Shown: piece by piece, positions 39,429-48,368 of the stretch
Layout of the letters: each line of letters begins with the position of its first letter
How positions within the stretch are numbered: the first letter of the stretch is position 1
Origin: Arcticibacter eurypsychrophilus
Lineage (GTDB): Bacteria; Bacteroidota; Bacteroidia; Sphingobacteriales; Sphingobacteriaceae
DNA length: 64,000 nt
Reading direction: 5' to 3'
NCBI RefSeq assembly: GCF_001730525.1
Contig: NZ_MDFN01000019.1
Coordinates: 34,652 to 98,651, forward strand
Program-made: the position numbers and the translations under genes
The notes under the pieces: generated by a model
Database searches by the model: none
What the model saw: only the letters and a program-made list of their open reading frames with translations
What the model was told of the DNA's origin: nothing

Positions 39429-40016
39429 ATGTCTATAGACTTTAAAAAAGGTGATGGTCTCATACCAGTGATCATTCAGGATGACAAAACACTTGAAGTG
39501 TTGATGTTGGGTTACATGAATGACGAGGCCTTCGCAAAAACAGAAACTGAAGGTAAAGTTACCTTTTTCTCACGTTCAAAGAATCGTCTCTGGACGAAAG
39601 GAGAAGAAAGTGGAAACTTCCTATATGTAAAAAGTATCGATATCGACTGTGATCAGGATACGGTGTTAATTAAGGCCGATCCGATTGGCCCAACCTGTCA
39701 TACCGGCTCAAGAAGTTGTTTTGCTACTTCATACAATCAAAACTTTATCTTTAAATTAGAACAGGTCATCGCAGATCGTTACGACAATCCGAAGGAAGGT
39801 TCTTATGTAAACAGGATGCAGGCCAAAGGCTTGAAACGAATTGCACAGAAAGTTGGCGAAGAAGGTGTTGAAACTGTAATTGCTGCTCTAAGTGAAACAG
39901 AGTTTGATTTTATAAACGAATCTTCCGACCTGCTATTCCACTTGCTTATGCTGCTTCGTGAAAAGAATATTACACTTGAAACGATAGCGAAAAATTTGGA
40001 AGGCAGACATAAGTAG
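39429..40016 (+). CDS. hisI: Bifunctional phosphoribosyl-AMP cyclohydrolase / phosphoribosyl-ATP pyrophosphatase
   Basis: 195 codons (HisIE fusion). Residues 1-110 are the zinc cyclohydrolase ([49 protein letters not shown]). Residues about 115-195 are the pyrophosphatase helix bundle ([36 protein letters not shown]). It performs steps 2 and 3. It is the last his enzyme gene; the WD40 gene follows after 8 bp. Confidence 0.97.
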   Translation: MSIDFKKGDGLIPVIIQDDKTLEVLMLGYMNDEAFAKTETEGKVTFFSRSKNRLWTKGEESGNFLYVKSIDIDCDQDTVLIKADPIGPTCHTGSRSCFATSYNQNFIFKLEQVIADRYDNPKEGSYVNRMQAKGLKRIAQKVGEEGVETVIAALSETEFDFINESSDLLFHLLMLLREKNITLETIAKNLEGRHK

Positions 40017-40024
40017 TTTTTTTT

Positions 40025-40939
40025 ATGATAGAGATTGAACAATTCGCTTTATTACCCGGACATCAGAATTCAATTTACAGTGTAGAGCCGGGAATTGAAC
40101 AAGGGGTATTTTATACTGCCGGGAATGATAAAGGAATAGTTCAATGGAATCTGGAGCATCTTAACCCTGCAGTTTTGCTTCCTGTGAAGAGTTCTGTCTA
40201 TGCAATGCATGTTTCTGAAAAGAATAGACTTTTAATTTTTGGAGAGCGGAGTGGTCAGATTAGTATCTATAGCTATGATAAAGCTGAGGTAGTAGCCCGG
40301 ATTACGCATCATCTTAAACCTGTTTTTTGTCTGACAGAACTGACAAGTAAGAACGAAATTATTGCTGCTTCTGAAGATGGAACGGTCTCTGTAATAAGTA
40401 GTATTGATTATACTTTGAAGTATAATTTTAAGGTTTCAGAAGATACTGTACGGTGTATGGCACTAAGTTCAAATGAGCAGATTATTGCTTTTGGATGTAA
40501 AGACAACACGATCAGGATTTATAATGCAACAAATTATTCCTTTATAACAAATTTAAATGGACATACAGGGCCAGTGACATCATTGGCCTTCTCTCCTTCT
40601 TCAGACGATCATCTGCTTTCGGGGGGACGTGATGCAAAACTTATTCTTTGGAATGTCGCTAATTTTACTCCTTTAAAAGAAGTGATAGCTCACATGTCTA
40701 CGGTATATGATATCAAATTTCATCCCTTTGCTCCCATCTTCGCCACCTGTAGTCAGGATAAAAGCATTAAATTATGGGATTTAAAAACTCTAAAATTACA
40801 AAAGATCATCAGCAAAGAAAAAGGATTTATAACCCATTCACATTCTATAAATAAAATTGCATGGACTAAAGATGGTCAATCTTTAGTATCAGTGGGTGAT
40901 GATAAATTGGTGATAGTATGGAGTGTAAAGGTTAGTTAA
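40025..40939 (+). CDS. WD40 repeat protein
   Basis: 304 codons made almost wholly of WD40 blades. GHQNSIYSV, DKGIVQWNL, DNTIRIYN, GHTGPVTSLAFSPSSDDHLL, GRDAKLILWN, DKSIKLWDLKTL and DDKLVIVWS mark about seven repeats, giving a single beta-propeller. No signal peptide or other domain is seen, so it should be a cytoplasmic scaffold. It begins 8 bp after hisIE and is probably the tail gene of the his transcript. A link to histidine synthesis is not known to me. Its end overlaps the convergent peptidase gene by 8 bp. Confidence 0.9.
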   Translation: MIEIEQFALLPGHQNSIYSVEPGIEQGVFYTAGNDKGIVQWNLEHLNPAVLLPVKSSVYAMHVSEKNRLLIFGERSGQISIYSYDKAEVVARITHHLKPVFCLTELTSKNEIIAASEDGTVSVISSIDYTLKYNFKVSEDTVRCMALSSNEQIIAFGCKDNTIRIYNATNYSFITNLNGHTGPVTSLAFSPSSDDHLLSGGRDAKLILWNVANFTPLKEVIAHMSTVYDIKFHPFAPIFATCSQDKSIKLWDLKTLKLQKIISKEKGFITHSHSINKIAWTKDGQSLVSVGDDKLVIVWSVKVS

Positions 40940-41717
40940 AAAACCTTTTTATAATTCTTAACCGATGAGTATGGCGGTTAAGATCTTTGCTAAAGATTCC
41001 CTGACCATCGATTAAATCTATCTTTACTCTACCCGAAGCATGAATAATTTCTTGTTCGTTTAGTAAAATCCCGACATGAATGATGCGCCCTTCTTCATTG
41101 TCAAAGAAAGCAAGATCTCCCGGTTTAACTTCCGGTAAAAAGTCAACTATTCTTCCCTCTTCTGCCTGTTGCCATGCGTCTCTGGACAATTTAATTCCAA
41201 GCATTTTAAATACTATTTGCGTGAATCCTGAACAATCTATTCCGAAGGCTGACTTGCCTCCCCATAGATAAGGCGCATTTAAAAACAGATAAGCATAGGG
41301 TTTAATGTTTTGATAAAAAGAATCTGATTCTGCTAATATGTACGGTTTTGTAAACTGGTAACTGGTACTGTTTATGGAAAACTTATTATCACTAATTACA
41401 GGTAAGGTACTTCCAGGCAGCAGATGTATAAAATCGCCATGAGGTATTCTTTCAATCGTTTGGTAAAGAACTGGTCCTGTTATCACGGAACTAGCCTGTG
41501 CCTCCACGAAACTATAGGGTACATCCTCATACTGCTTTGAATCGATCCATCCGGTATAATCGTCTGATAGGGTCTGTATCTGTGTCCATTTACTGGTGCT
41601 TTCTAAAATTTTAAAACCATCACCAAATAATAAAAAAGATAAGATTTCGCTTTTATCTGAGGCTTCTGCCCTTAAGGGTACCAGAGACAGATTACAAATA
41701 CCAAATTCTGTAGTCAT
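40932..41717 (-). CDS. NlpC/P60 (C40) cell-wall peptidase with N-terminal SH3 domains
   Basis: 261 codons without a visible signal peptide. Residues 1-70 and about 75-130 look like two bacterial SH3 modules (ICNLSLVPLRAEASDKSE, WTQIQTLSDDYTGWI). The C-terminal NlpC/P60 domain has catalytic Cys162 in GIDCSGFTQIVF and His214 in GRIIHVGILLN, preceded by YLWGGKS. Such enzymes cut gamma-D-Glu-diamino-acid bonds in peptidoglycan peptides; cytosolic members recycle muropeptides. Lack of a signal fits a recycling dipeptidyl-peptidase (YkfC-like) role, which is inference. Confidence 0.9.
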   Translation of the reverse strand: MTTEFGICNLSLVPLRAEASDKSEILSFLLFGDGFKILESTSKWTQIQTLSDDYTGWIDSKQYEDVPYSFVEAQASSVITGPVLYQTIERIPHGDFIHLLPGSTLPVISDNKFSINSTSYQFTKPYILAESDSFYQNIKPYAYLFLNAPYLWGGKSAFGIDCSGFTQIVFKMLGIKLSRDAWQQAEEGRIVDFLPEVKPGDLAFFDNEEGRIIHVGILLNEQEIIHASGRVKIDLIDGQGIFSKDLNRHTHRLRIIKRFFN

Positions 41718-41821
41718 ATTTTAATACAAAGAAATTAAAAAAATATCTCTCCACATAAAAAAACTAATACTATCTCATAAGTGTTTAAATTAGTACAATA
41801 AATATCATAAATCTTATAATT

Positions 41822-42298
41822 ATGAAAACCCTCAATCAAATAACCAAAATATTAATTGCTGTAGAAGATAGTCAGTACTCAAATCATGCAGCCGGATATG
41901 GCTTAGACCTGGCGGAAAAGCTACATGCATCAGTTGCTCTTCTACATGTAAACGAGGTTCCTATTAACACCCCATATATTACAGATCCTTTACTTAATGA
42001 ATCACAGGTTGTTATTCCAGATTTGATGGAGTTGCAGGAAGAGTCAAGTAAAAAATTATTGGAACGTATCTCTGAATCTTTCGAAGATAAAGTTCCAGTG
42101 TACACTTTTACTAAGGTAGGAAGTCCAAAGGATGAGATCCTAGCAACAGCAGAGGAATGGGGAGCCGATCTGATCATTTTAGGAACCCATGGAAGAACAG
42201 GTTTTGATCATTTTATTTCAGGAAGTGTTGCTGAAAAAGTAATTAGAAAAGCAAAATGCCCTGTATTGATCATTCCAAACAAGGAAACTGCGCAATAA
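41822..42298 (+). CDS. Universal stress protein (UspA family)
   Basis: 158 codons, one Usp domain. The N-terminus ITKILIAVEDSQYSNHAAGY and the C-terminal ATP-binding motif GTHGRTGFDHFISGSVAEKV with CPVLIIP match ATP-binding Usp proteins. It is a single gene with no clear partner; regulation is not visible beyond an AT-rich upstream region. Confidence 0.93.
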   Translation: MKTLNQITKILIAVEDSQYSNHAAGYGLDLAEKLHASVALLHVNEVPINTPYITDPLLNESQVVIPDLMELQEESSKKLLERISESFEDKVPVYTFTKVGSPKDEILATAEEWGADLIILGTHGRTGFDHFISGSVAEKVIRKAKCPVLIIPNKETAQ

Positions 42299-42445
42299 CT
42301 AGGAGCAATAGCTGGTGATAGTACTAGGTATAACTGGTGGTAGTAATAAGTAAAACTAGCCATATTACTAATTGAAAATCCTGCTTTAAGGTGTGAAAAT
42401 TTAGCAATGATATATTAGTTCTCGTAAGAAAAGGAACATAAAAAG

Positions 42446-42512
42446 AAAGGATATCGATATAAAAGAGAAGAAACCATATAATGATCTCTTCTCTTTTATA
42501 TCGATATCCTTT
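42446..42512. terminator. Perfect 26-bp inverted repeat, probable bidirectional terminator
   Basis: Arms 42446-42471 and 42487-42512 are exact reverse complements around a 15-nt loop. It lies between the convergent universal stress gene and ferredoxin gene, so terminating both is plausible, although the stem is far longer than needed. It is AT-rich with an ATATCGATAT core. Confidence 0.75.
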
Positions 42513-42523
42513 AAATTGCTTTT

Positions 42524-42877
42524 TTAAGCTTCAGAGTGAAGCCAATTCTTTTTAGCCAAAAGCTCTTCTTCAGTTTCTCTAACATCTTCATCATCAATAC
42601 AACAATCCACCGGACATACCGCAGCGCATTGAGGCTCATCATGAAAACCTTTACATTCTGTACATTTGTCTGAAACTATATAATAAAACTCTTCAGAAAT
42701 TGCTGCCTGAGTTTCTTCAGCATCCAACGTTGAACCGTCCCCAAAATCTATTACACCCTTTAATGTTGTTCCATCAGAGAAGCGCCATGCAGCACCGGCG
42801 TCATAAATAGCATTGTTAGGGCACTCAGGTTCGCAGGCTCCGCAGTTTATACACTCATCTGTTATTTTTATTGCCAT
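42524..42877 (-). CDS. 4Fe-4S dicluster ferredoxin (long-insertion type)
   Basis: 117 codons. Cluster 1 ligands are in DECINCGACEPECP (Cys9, 12, 15, 19). Cluster 2 has the spacing C-x2-C-x8-C-x3-C in DKCTECKGFHDEPQCAAVCP, the pattern of Allochromatium-type ferredoxins. Between them is an unusual insertion of about 45 residues. It is a soluble low-potential electron carrier. It is divergent from the acyl-CoA reductase gene, with 96 bp between them, a pairing that I recall as common in Bacteroidota. Confidence 0.93.
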   Translation of the reverse strand: MAIKITDECINCGACEPECPNNAIYDAGAAWRFSDGTTLKGVIDFGDGSTLDAEETQAAISEEFYYIVSDKCTECKGFHDEPQCAAVCPVDCCIDDEDVRETEEELLAKKNWLHSEA

Positions 42878-42973
42878 GGTCTAAATGTCTTTTCCTTAAC
42901 TTACTTTTGCAATGTTATATCTGCAAAAACAACGCAAATATAATACAATACTTGATTTTAACATACGACTTAC

Positions 42974-44014
42974 ATGTCAACACAACAAATAAAACAAGCT
43001 TTTACACAGTTAGGACACTATTTACGCTCAGATGATGCTCAGCTAAATGAGCTCATTAACTCTGCACAGGGTTACAATGCCTGGTTTACCCCCGAACAAG
43101 TAAATCATGCGGTACAAGCTTTGGGTAAAATGCTCAATCCATCCGACATTGAACAATGGATAGACTCAGCTTACGTTACTCATCAGCAAGAACATCAGCT
43201 AGTTACCGTTGGATTAGTTCTCGCAGGGAACATTCCTCTTGTCGGTTTTCATGATATATTGACCGTGCTGGCTAGCGGAAATAAGGCGATGATTAAGCTT
43301 TCTTCACAGGATAAACACCTGACTCCTCACATCCTTTCACGTCTGATTGAATACATGCCCTCACTTCAGGAACACATTATTTACGCCGATCGTTTGAAGG
43401 ATTTCGATGCTGTAATTGCAACCGGAAGTAATAATACATCCAGATACTTTGAGTATTATTTCAAAAACGTTCCACATATCATCCGTAAAAATAGAAATAG
43501 CGTAGCCGTACTCAATGGTTCGGAAGCTAAGGATGACTTTATTGCCTTAGGCCATGATATATTTGATTACTTCGGATTAGGCTGTAGAAATGTTTCTAAA
43601 TTGTTCGTTCCGGAAGGGTATAACTTTGTTCCATTTTTTGAAGCAATAGAGGAACCTTTTAAAAACATGATTAATCATCATAAATATGCAAACAATTACG
43701 ACTACAATAAGTCGATATATTTGGTGAATGGAGAAAAGCATCTGGATAATGGATTTTTATTGCTTAAACAGGATGTTAGCATGAGTTCACCTTTAGCTGT
43801 ATTATTTTATGATACCTATCCGTCAACTACGCAGGCAGAAGAGAAGCTCAATATTCTTAATGAGCAAATTCAGTGTGTTGTGGTTAAAGAAAAACTTGAT
43901 CTTCAGAATCAACAGGTCATGTTTGGTGAAAGCCAGACTCCAAAGTTGTGGGATTATGCAGACGGGGTCAACACATTTGAATTTTTGTTAAATTATAATC
44001 CAACATTGATTTAA
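42974..44014 (+). CDS. Acyl-CoA reductase (LuxC family)
   Basis: 346 codons. The LuxC/aldehyde-dehydrogenase-like fold is indicated by VGLVLAGNIPLVGFHDILTV, GNKAMIKLSSQDKHLTP, DAVIATGSNNTSRYFEYYF, PHIIRKNRNSVAVLNG and the active-site Cys region DIFDYFGLGCRNVSKLFVPE. It would reduce acyl-CoA to aldehyde with NAD(P)H. No luciferase or acyl-synthetase genes are nearby, so bioluminescence is not implied. Its stop abuts the next small gene directly. Confidence 0.88.
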   Translation: MSTQQIKQAFTQLGHYLRSDDAQLNELINSAQGYNAWFTPEQVNHAVQALGKMLNPSDIEQWIDSAYVTHQQEHQLVTVGLVLAGNIPLVGFHDILTVLASGNKAMIKLSSQDKHLTPHILSRLIEYMPSLQEHIIYADRLKDFDAVIATGSNNTSRYFEYYFKNVPHIIRKNRNSVAVLNGSEAKDDFIALGHDIFDYFGLGCRNVSKLFVPEGYNFVPFFEAIEEPFKNMINHHKYANNYDYNKSIYLVNGEKHLDNGFLLLKQDVSMSSPLAVLFYDTYPSTTQAEEKLNILNEQIQCVVVKEKLDLQNQQVMFGESQTPKLWDYADGVNTFEFLLNYNPTLI

Positions 44015-44242
44015 ATGGAAAATATTAACTTTGGAGCTATGTATATCATCAAAGTAAAGGGAATAGCTAAAATACCTGATTATGTTCAGCTCCGTGATGA
44101 TGAGTTTACTTTATTGGCCTACTTTAGGGTAGATCGTCCGGATAAAACACTGGATAAAATTGGATTAAGCAGTAAGAAAGAATATATAGTGACGCTGATA
44201 GAGAGTCTTCCATTTGGCAAAATAATGAAATTAGAATTGTAA
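44015..44242 (+). CDS. Small protein of unknown function between LuxC-type reductase and FtsE
   Basis: 75 codons from the ATG that follows the upstream stop directly; Met9 at 44039 is an alternative with GGAG placed 4 nt before it. A box TAACTTTG (44026-44033) with TTG 17 bp upstream (44006-44008) matches the promoter consensus inside the first codons, which would favour Met9 as start of a short-leader mRNA. The protein is a mixed alpha/beta chain (MYIIKVKGIAKIPDYVQLRD) with no membrane segment. No family is recognised. It is followed 1 bp later by ftsE. Confidence 0.65.
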   Translation: MENINFGAMYIIKVKGIAKIPDYVQLRDDEFTLLAYFRVDRPDKTLDKIGLSSKKEYIVTLIESLPFGKIMKLEL

Positions 44243-44243
44243 T

Positions 44244-44927
44244 ATGATTGGAAATTCGATTGTAAAACTCCATAACGTAGATGTATACCAACAAAAACAC
44301 CTTGTTTTATCATCTGTGAATCTGCACATTGATAAAGGCGAATTTGTATTCCTTATTGGACAAACCGGTTCAGGAAAAAGTAGTTTGATGAAAATCTTAT
44401 ACGGTGAGCTTCACATCACAGAAGGAGAAGGTCATGCCGGAGGCTATGATTTAAAAAAGCTTTCCGATCACGATATCCCTTTCCTAAGGAGAAAACTTGG
44501 GATTGTATTTCAGGATTTTCAGCTCTTAACCGACCGTACGGTAGAAGAAAACTTAGCATTTGTATTAAATGCAACTGGTTGGAAGGATAAAAACCTCATC
44601 AATGAACGAATTCGTGATGTACTTGAAAAAGTTGGGTTACGATCTAAACTCCGGAAGATGCCACATGAACTTTCCGGTGGTGAACAACAGCGTGTTGTAG
44701 TTGCCAGGGCATTGTTAAACAACCCAGAGCTTATATTGGCCGATGAACCAACAGGTAATCTGGATCCCGAAACCTCAGAAGAAGTGATGCTTTTATTAAA
44801 AGATATCAGCAGATCAGGGACAGCTGTCCTGATGGCAACACATAATTATAATCTGATCCGCACCTTCCCTTCCCGTATTGTAAAATGTGAAAATGGAAGA
44901 GTGATTGAGGATGTGAAAATGGTTTAA
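44244..44927 (+). CDS. ftsE: Cell-division ABC transporter ATP-binding protein
   Basis: 227 codons. Walker A GQTGSGKSS, Q-loop IVFQDFQLLTDRTVEENL, signature HELSGGEQQRVVVARAL, Walker B LILADEPTGNLD and the H-loop ATHNYNLI are intact. The length and the TGNLDPETS form match FtsE of the LolD/MacB-like group. With FtsX it regulates septal peptidoglycan hydrolases. ftsX is not adjacent in this window, so the FtsE name rests on sequence resemblance only. Confidence 0.88.
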   Translation: MIGNSIVKLHNVDVYQQKHLVLSSVNLHIDKGEFVFLIGQTGSGKSSLMKILYGELHITEGEGHAGGYDLKKLSDHDIPFLRRKLGIVFQDFQLLTDRTVEENLAFVLNATGWKDKNLINERIRDVLEKVGLRSKLRKMPHELSGGEQQRVVVARALLNNPELILADEPTGNLDPETSEEVMLLLKDISRSGTAVLMATHNYNLIRTFPSRIVKCENGRVIEDVKMV

Positions 44928-45034
44928 TAGGGCTAAATGTCTGATTTAAGTCGCTTGTTGCTGACATACCTCGTATTTTGCTGACACCTTGACTGATTAA
45001 TTAACTTGGCAAATAATTTGCCTATTCCATAAAT

Positions 45035-45646
45035 ATGAACTTTTCAGACATGTTGAAAAACAAGAAGAAAACTACCGAAGAAGAAAAAGTAGCTTTAGAA
45101 AATCAGACGCAGTCTGAGATAGAACAAGAAATAGAGCAGGTAAATGAAGCGAGAGCTTCAGAAGTCGACAGCGAAGTTGAAGCAGTGGAAGAGATCTCTG
45201 TAGAAGAGAAACTTCAGGCTGAATTAAAAGAAGCTACCGATAAATACCTGCGCTTATATGCTGAGTTTGATAATTATAAGAGACGTACCACAAAGGAACG
45301 GATCGAATTGTTGCATACTGCAGGAAAAGATGTTCTATTAAGTTTTCTACCAGTTGCTGATGACCTTGAACGTGCAATAAAGGCTATGGAATCAGTTTCT
45401 GACGTCAAAGCCATTAAAGAAGGTATTATTCTGGTAAGTAGTAAACTTAAAAATACCCTTAGCCAAAAGGGAATAAAAGAGATGGAATCTATAGGAACTG
45501 TCTTTGATGCAGATATTCATGAAGCTATAACAAACATTCCCGCCCCTTCAGACGATCTGAGAGGTAAGGTTATTGACGAAGTTGAAAAAGGATACTATCT
45601 CAACGACAAAGTGTTAAGATTCGCGAAAGTGGTGGTTGGAAGTTAA
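45035..45646 (+). CDS. grpE: Nucleotide exchange factor GrpE
   Basis: 203 codons. A long acidic coiled-coil N-terminus ([20 protein letters not shown]) leads to the core [20 protein letters not shown], then [17 protein letters not shown] and the C-terminal beta domain [18 protein letters not shown] with VLRFAKVVV. It releases ADP from DnaK. It is 5 bp upstream of dnaJ in one operon; dnaK is elsewhere. No CIRCE element was seen upstream. Confidence 0.96.
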   Translation: MNFSDMLKNKKKTTEEEKVALENQTQSEIEQEIEQVNEARASEVDSEVEAVEEISVEEKLQAELKEATDKYLRLYAEFDNYKRRTTKERIELLHTAGKDVLLSFLPVADDLERAIKAMESVSDVKAIKEGIILVSSKLKNTLSQKGIKEMESIGTVFDADIHEAITNIPAPSDDLRGKVIDEVEKGYYLNDKVLRFAKVVVGS

Positions 45647-45651
45647 TAATT

Positions 45652-46806
45652 ATGGCAAAAAGAGATTTTTATGATATTCTGGGTGTTACCAGAAGTTCTA
45701 CTGCGGATGAAATAAAGAAAGCATACCGTAAGCTTGCAATCAAATTCCATCCGGATAAGAACCCTGGTGATAATGCAGCCGAAGATAAATTTAAAGAAGC
45801 TGCTGAAGCATATGAAGTACTCAGCAATCCTGAAAAGAAGCAACGCTATGATCAATATGGTCATTCTGGTAATTCACCTCAGGGCGGTGGTGGTGGCCAT
45901 ATGAACATGGACGATATCTTCAGCCAGTTTGGAGATATCTTTGGTGGCGGTGGCAGTCCTTTTGACAGTTTCTTTGGTGGTGGCGGTGGACAGCAAGGTG
46001 GAAGCCGGCGCATGTCCCGCGGTAGTAACCTACGAATTAAAGTAAAGTTAACCCTGGATGAAATTGCTAAGGGTGCCGAAAAGAAAATAAAAGTTAATAA
46101 ACTTATCGTTTGCCGTACTTGTGATGGTACAGGAGCGAAAGATAAATCTTCCGTTCAAACTTGTAAAACTTGCGGTGGCAGTGGAGCGGTTAGGCGTGTA
46201 ACCAATACGATTCTTGGTCAGATGCAGACTAGTGCAACCTGCCCTACTTGTAATGGAGCCGGAACGCAAATTACATCTAAATGCGAATCATGTCATGGTG
46301 AAGGTGTTATTCGTGGTGAAGAAACTATTTCCATTAACATTCCAGCAGGAGTTAGTGAAGGAATGCAGCTTTCTATGAGCGGAAAAGGTAATGCTGCCCC
46401 TAATGGCGGTATCTCCGGAGATCTGATTATCCTGATTGAAGAAATCCCGCATGAATCCCTTCAGCGCGAAGGTAATAATGTAGTTTACGACCTTCATATC
46501 AGTTTCATAGATGCAGCTCTGGGTGCTTCTGTTGAAGTCCCAACCATAGACGGAAAAGCGAAGATCAAAATTGAACCCGGTACTCAAGGTGGTAAAATCT
46601 TACGCCTTAAAGGAAAAGGCGTACCAGAAGTAAACTCGTATCATCGCGGTGATCAATTGGTATATATCAATATCTGGACTCCCAAAGCTATTTCTAAGGA
46701 TGAGAAAGAAATGCTTGAAAAACTTCAGGCTTCTCCTAATTTTAAACCACAACCTGGTAAAAATGAAAGAAGCTTCTTTGAAAGAATGAAGGAATACTTC
46801 GAATAA
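45652..46806 (+). CDS. dnaJ: Chaperone DnaJ
   Basis: 384 codons with all type I domains: J domain with HPD in [12 protein letters not shown], Gly/Phe-rich linker (about 75-125), zinc-finger region with four repeats ([32 protein letters not shown]), and C-terminal substrate domains ([17 protein letters not shown]). It stimulates DnaK ATPase. A strong terminator follows, closing the grpE-dnaJ unit. Confidence 0.98.
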   Translation: MAKRDFYDILGVTRSSTADEIKKAYRKLAIKFHPDKNPGDNAAEDKFKEAAEAYEVLSNPEKKQRYDQYGHSGNSPQGGGGGHMNMDDIFSQFGDIFGGGGSPFDSFFGGGGGQQGGSRRMSRGSNLRIKVKLTLDEIAKGAEKKIKVNKLIVCRTCDGTGAKDKSSVQTCKTCGGSGAVRRVTNTILGQMQTSATCPTCNGAGTQITSKCESCHGEGVIRGEETISINIPAGVSEGMQLSMSGKGNAAPNGGISGDLIILIEEIPHESLQREGNNVVYDLHISFIDAALGASVEVPTIDGKAKIKIEPGTQGGKILRLKGKGVPEVNSYHRGDQLVYINIWTPKAISKDEKEMLEKLQASPNFKPQPGKNERSFFERMKEYFE

Positions 46807-46824
46807 AAAATATAATTTCTAATT

Positions 46825-46850
46825 AAACCACCGTATGGTGGTTTTTTTTT
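46825..46850 (+). terminator. Intrinsic terminator of grpE-dnaJ
   Basis: An 8-bp stem AAACCACC/GGTGGTTT (46825-46832, 46837-46844) with loop GTAT runs into nine or more T residues. Confidence 0.92.
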
Positions 46851-46860
46851 ATCTTTTTTT

Positions 46861-47787
46861 ATGAAAAAACAAATTGCAGTCCTTGATCTTGGTACGAATA
46901 CCTTTCACTTATTAATTGCTGAACTCGACTTGGAGCAATCCATAAAAGAGATCTACATGGAAAAAAAAGATGTTAAATTGGGTGAAGGCGGAATTACGGC
47001 TGGATTCATCACAGCTGCTTCTTTTCAAAGAGGTGTTGATGCGATGATAGCCTTCAAAAAGGTAATTGACAGCTATTCGATCCCTTCGGTTTATGCTACC
47101 GGTACAGCAGCTTTAAGAACGGCCAGCAACGGAAATGATTTCATTAAGAAGGTTAAAGAAGAAACAGGTATTACTATCGAAATTATTGACGGCGATCGGG
47201 AAGCCTCATTAATTTATAATGGCGTAAAACAAGCGGTGTCTATTGATCAATGCTCCCTGATACTAGATATTGGTGGAGGAAGCGCAGAGTTTATTTTATG
47301 CAACCAACAGGAAATTCTTTTTAAGAAAAGTTATCCTCTTGGTGCAGCCCGGTTAATGGGGCTTTATCATCATTCTGATCCGATCCAGGAAAGCGATATC
47401 ACGATCATCCATCACTATCTCCATGAGCAGCTTGCTGATTTAAAATTAGCAGCAACAAAATACAAACCACAAATATTAATCGGTTCTGCGGGGGCTTTTG
47501 AAACATTCGTAGACCTTGCGATAAAGAAATTTCATCTCTCAGGTCGTCAATCTCTAATTGGATACACACTATCAGTGCTGCATTTTCAATCCATTATAAA
47601 TGATCTAATCGGGTCTAATCATCAGGGAAGAGCAGCTAACGTAACCATTAGTCCGGTGCGGGTAGACATGATTGTTGTTGCGGCAATTTTAGCGATATAT
47701 GTATTGGATGAATTAAAGATCCCGGCTGTTGCGCTCTCGACTTATGCGCTTAAGGAAGGATTGCTTTATGAAAAATTAAGCGCTTAA
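46861..47787 (+). CDS. Ppx/GppA family phosphatase (exopolyphosphatase)
   Basis: 308 codons, the short two-domain form with no C-terminal HD extension. Actin-like ATPase motifs are AVLDLGTNTFHLLIAEL (phosphate 1), CSLILDIGGGSAEFILCNQ (phosphate 2) and IGSAGAFETF. It degrades polyphosphate or pppGpp; which one is not distinguishable here. It starts only 11 bp after the dnaJ terminator T-run, and its 3' end overlaps the convergent maf gene by 12 bp. Confidence 0.92.
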   Translation: MKKQIAVLDLGTNTFHLLIAELDLEQSIKEIYMEKKDVKLGEGGITAGFITAASFQRGVDAMIAFKKVIDSYSIPSVYATGTAALRTASNGNDFIKKVKEETGITIEIIDGDREASLIYNGVKQAVSIDQCSLILDIGGGSAEFILCNQQEILFKKSYPLGAARLMGLYHHSDPIQESDITIIHHYLHEQLADLKLAATKYKPQILIGSAGAFETFVDLAIKKFHLSGRQSLIGYTLSVLHFQSIINDLIGSNHQGRAANVTISPVRVDMIVVAAILAIYVLDELKIPAVALSTYALKEGLLYEKLSA

Positions 47788-48360
47788 AAGCTTTTGAAGT
47801 TCCATAGACAATCTGAAGGTTGGTAAGCCTACCACATTGGTATATGATCCGTCAATTTTTTCTATTGCGTTGTGCCCAATCCATTCCTGGATTCCATAAG
47901 AGCCGGCTTTATCAAAAGGCTTATAGTTCCTGATATAAAATAAGATCTCATCGGCACTTAATTCCCGAAAGTATACATAGGTGATGTCGTGAAAAACATT
48001 GATCTGGTGTTTATTTAACAAGGCTACAGCAGTAATTACCTCATGTTTCCGTCCGGATAAAAGAGTAAGCATGTCGAAGGCATCCTTTTCATCTTTGGGC
48101 TTACCTAGAATAAGACCATCAATGGTGACAATGGTATCCGCTGTAATTACAATTTCTGTTTCATGCAGCACGTCGTCAAATGCCTCTGCTTTCTTCCGGG
48201 CAATATACAGGGCAACATCTGCAGGTTTAAGATCTTCAGGATAGGATTCATCCACATCTTTAAGAACCACTTTGAAATGGACATCCATTTGTTGCAAGAG
48301 TTCTTGTCTACGTGGCGACTTTGAAGCTAAAATAATAGTTGGCGAAGGAGTTTCAGGCAT
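47776..48360 (-). CDS. maf: Maf family nucleoside triphosphate pyrophosphatase
   Basis: 194 codons. The signature ILASKSPRRQELLQQM, VITADTIVTIDGLILGKPKD and DKAGSYGIQEWIGHNAIEKI match the YhdE (dTTP/UTP pyrophosphatase) subgroup, which removes modified nucleotides and affects division in some bacteria. It starts 8 bp after the KdsC stop at the distal end of the cytochrome-biogenesis gene run. Confidence 0.95.
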   Translation of the reverse strand: MPETPSPTIILASKSPRRQELLQQMDVHFKVVLKDVDESYPEDLKPADVALYIARKKAEAFDDVLHETEIVITADTIVTIDGLILGKPKDEKDAFDMLTLLSGRKHEVITAVALLNKHQINVFHDITYVYFRELSADEILFYIRNYKPFDKAGSYGIQEWIGHNAIEKIDGSYTNVVGLPTFRLSMELQKLLSA

Positions 48361-48368
48361 AGCAAAAA

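Noticed and set aside
42974..44014. LuxC-type gene as part of a bioluminescence system
   Set aside because: No luxA/B/D/E homologues are nearby; such acyl-CoA reductases are widespread in non-luminous Bacteroidota.
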